Below, piece after piece: positions 62,993 through 64,000 of a stretch of 64,000 bases of DNA; positions within the stretch are counted from its first letter, which is position 1; every line of letters begins with the position of its first letter. The stretch covers positions 19,462,552 to 19,526,551 of the forward strand of contig OX463832.1 in NCBI GenBank assembly GCA_949825045.1. The letters run 5' to 3'. The DNA is from Argyresthia goedartella. Taxonomy: Eukaryota; Arthropoda; Insecta; Lepidoptera; Argyresthiidae. The translations under genes and the position numbers were made by a program. The notes under the pieces are model-generated. The model made no database searches. It was not told the origin of the DNA and saw only the letters and a list, made by a program, of their open reading frames with translations.

Positions 62993-63660
62993 TTACTTCG
63001 TAGGCTTACGGACGGAATGTGTAAATGCCCCTTAGAAACTGTTATCGTTACGTTTTTGCAAAATGTTGCTTGGACCCACCTCTAGCGGCGGTAAAAGTCA
63101 CGATATCATAGAAAATAATGTAACAACTAATAATTATTTTATTATTTCCTACAAGTTCTACAAACTAAATAGAGACGCAGTAATTTATTAATGAATATTT
63201 AAATGCTATTGGCTATTGAGAAGTCTTTGTACATGTCTAGGGCAGTCGTCCATATATAGATTTAGCCATCACCTTTGAGTTCTTCATTATTCATTTCATA
63301 GTTGCAAATTAATCAATCAAACCGATTGATCGATCGAATCGGATCTATTCAAAAGAATGAACCACACTAACTTTCCAAAGACAATAATAAGACTTTGATG
63401 CGCTTTGATGAGTAAAAAAATAATATGACTTTTTACAAACTATTGAAATATTCATCGTCCGATAATTTTGCAATAAAATAACTATCTTAGGGGAGTTACT
63501 TGGTGTCGAAATGATGTAAGAACAATAAATGATTCCTTGGTATTTGAATGTGTTCAGGATTGATATTCAAATGTTACGTTACGGCGTTAATAGTTACGGT
63601 GTAATCGTGTGTAAATTGGTTTGTTTACATTATTGTAAAATGCTATCGAAATCGACTTTA

Positions 63661-64000
63661 TAACAAAAGCAAAACAGTCTTCTAAAATGGCTGGGTTAAT
63701 TATGTACGTAACGGGATAGACGTCAACGTTGCCAAATGTAAAATTTGTAAAATTAGCTTCACCAGAAGCTTAACACCGATTTCGTATGGATACCGCCAAA
63801 TGCCTTATATATTCTAAGAGTACTCTCTCTACGTTATTTAGGTGTTATCTTGAACTCTTACTTTTGAAGATCGCATAGAACATATCACAAATAAAGTACC
63901 TATTTTAGAAACATTGCTTTTATAGTAAGAGTCAGTAAAACATTAATTGTATTCGTGTTTTGTATTTTGCGTACGTCAGGAGCATATTCGAATATTGCAG
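63661..64000. other. Gene-free right end
   Basis: No recognised feature. Confidence 0.4.

Larger units (their letters stand above)
61066..63658 (-). mobile_element. Tc1/mariner-superfamily DNA transposon relic
   Basis: About 40-bp inverted ends: AAGTCGATTTCGATAGCATT then TCACAATAATGTAAAC at 61066, matched inverted at 63622-63658. Each end is flanked by TA (61064-61065 and 63659-63660), the target of this superfamily. Inside, minus strand, is the C-terminal remnant of a DDE transposase (61873-62020). The catalytic core is not recognisable, and a hairpin MITE (62383-62531) is inserted. Confidence 0.7.

Overview
The window looks like a moth or butterfly (Lepidoptera) nuclear contig. The grounds are the A/T-rich intergenic DNA, spliced genes, insect-type transposon families, short interspersed repeats typical of Lepidoptera (tRNA-derived SINEs and the GGTTCCGTACC-type repeat), and one insect housekeeping gene. 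There are no operons, CRISPR arrays or bacterial signals. The only clearly intact host gene is a UDP-N-acetylglucosamine pyrophosphorylase (UAP, chitin and glycosylation precursor supply) at 36425-37891 on the minus strand. Its reading frame is uninterrupted. Nearly everything else is transposable elements at different stages of decay, many nested in each other.

Layout. 1-8080: gene-free DNA with inverted-repeat elements, an RTE-like LINE tail and two SINEs. 8089-8390: a small DNA transposon holding a perfect 70-bp-arm palindrome. 8600-12846: a broken LINE, split by a solo LTR (10892-12105). 13079-19499: a non-autonomous LTR retrotransposon on the minus strand with a second, younger member of the same family (14249-17994) inserted in its interior; PPTs, PBSs and 4-bp target duplications are visible for both. 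20925-24832: a Crypton-type tyrosine recombinase gene on the minus strand, broken by a LINE (21580-24147). 26499-32088: two tandem arrays (44-bp and 67-bp units), one split by a solo LTR, lying between inverted copies of one interspersed repeat. 32200-35180: SINEs, a MITE and a LINE tail. 36425-37891: UAP. 39647-41113 and 45680-46848: two inverted copies of one repeat, one holding a LINE and the other a piggyBac-like element, each acting as the empty site for the other. 42945-44430: a decayed Mutator-like transposase gene interrupted by a solo LTR. 47057-48031: a mariner transposase with its catalytic triad intact and an altered C-terminus. 49316-52563: a THAP/P-element-type transposon with long inverted arms made of 108-bp repeats. 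53240-57207: fragments of a DUF4817-type transposase, a Jockey LINE and a LINE with a restriction-enzyme-like C-terminus. 58773-60006: a possible LTR. 61066-63658: a Tc1/mariner-superfamily relic with about 40-bp inverted ends.

The most interesting signal is the P-type element. Its first THAP exon is on the plus strand (49316-49392). The remaining exons are on the minus strand between two long inverted arms, yet the exon 1 and exon 2 splice phases and the THAP motif fit exactly. The simplest reading is that recombination between the arms flipped the middle of the element. Other strong points are the nested same-family LTR elements, the minisatellites that differ from copy to copy inside the transcribed part of their LTRs, and several insertions whose empty site can be read in the window itself. 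Coordinates of decayed elements are by eye and may be off by several bases.
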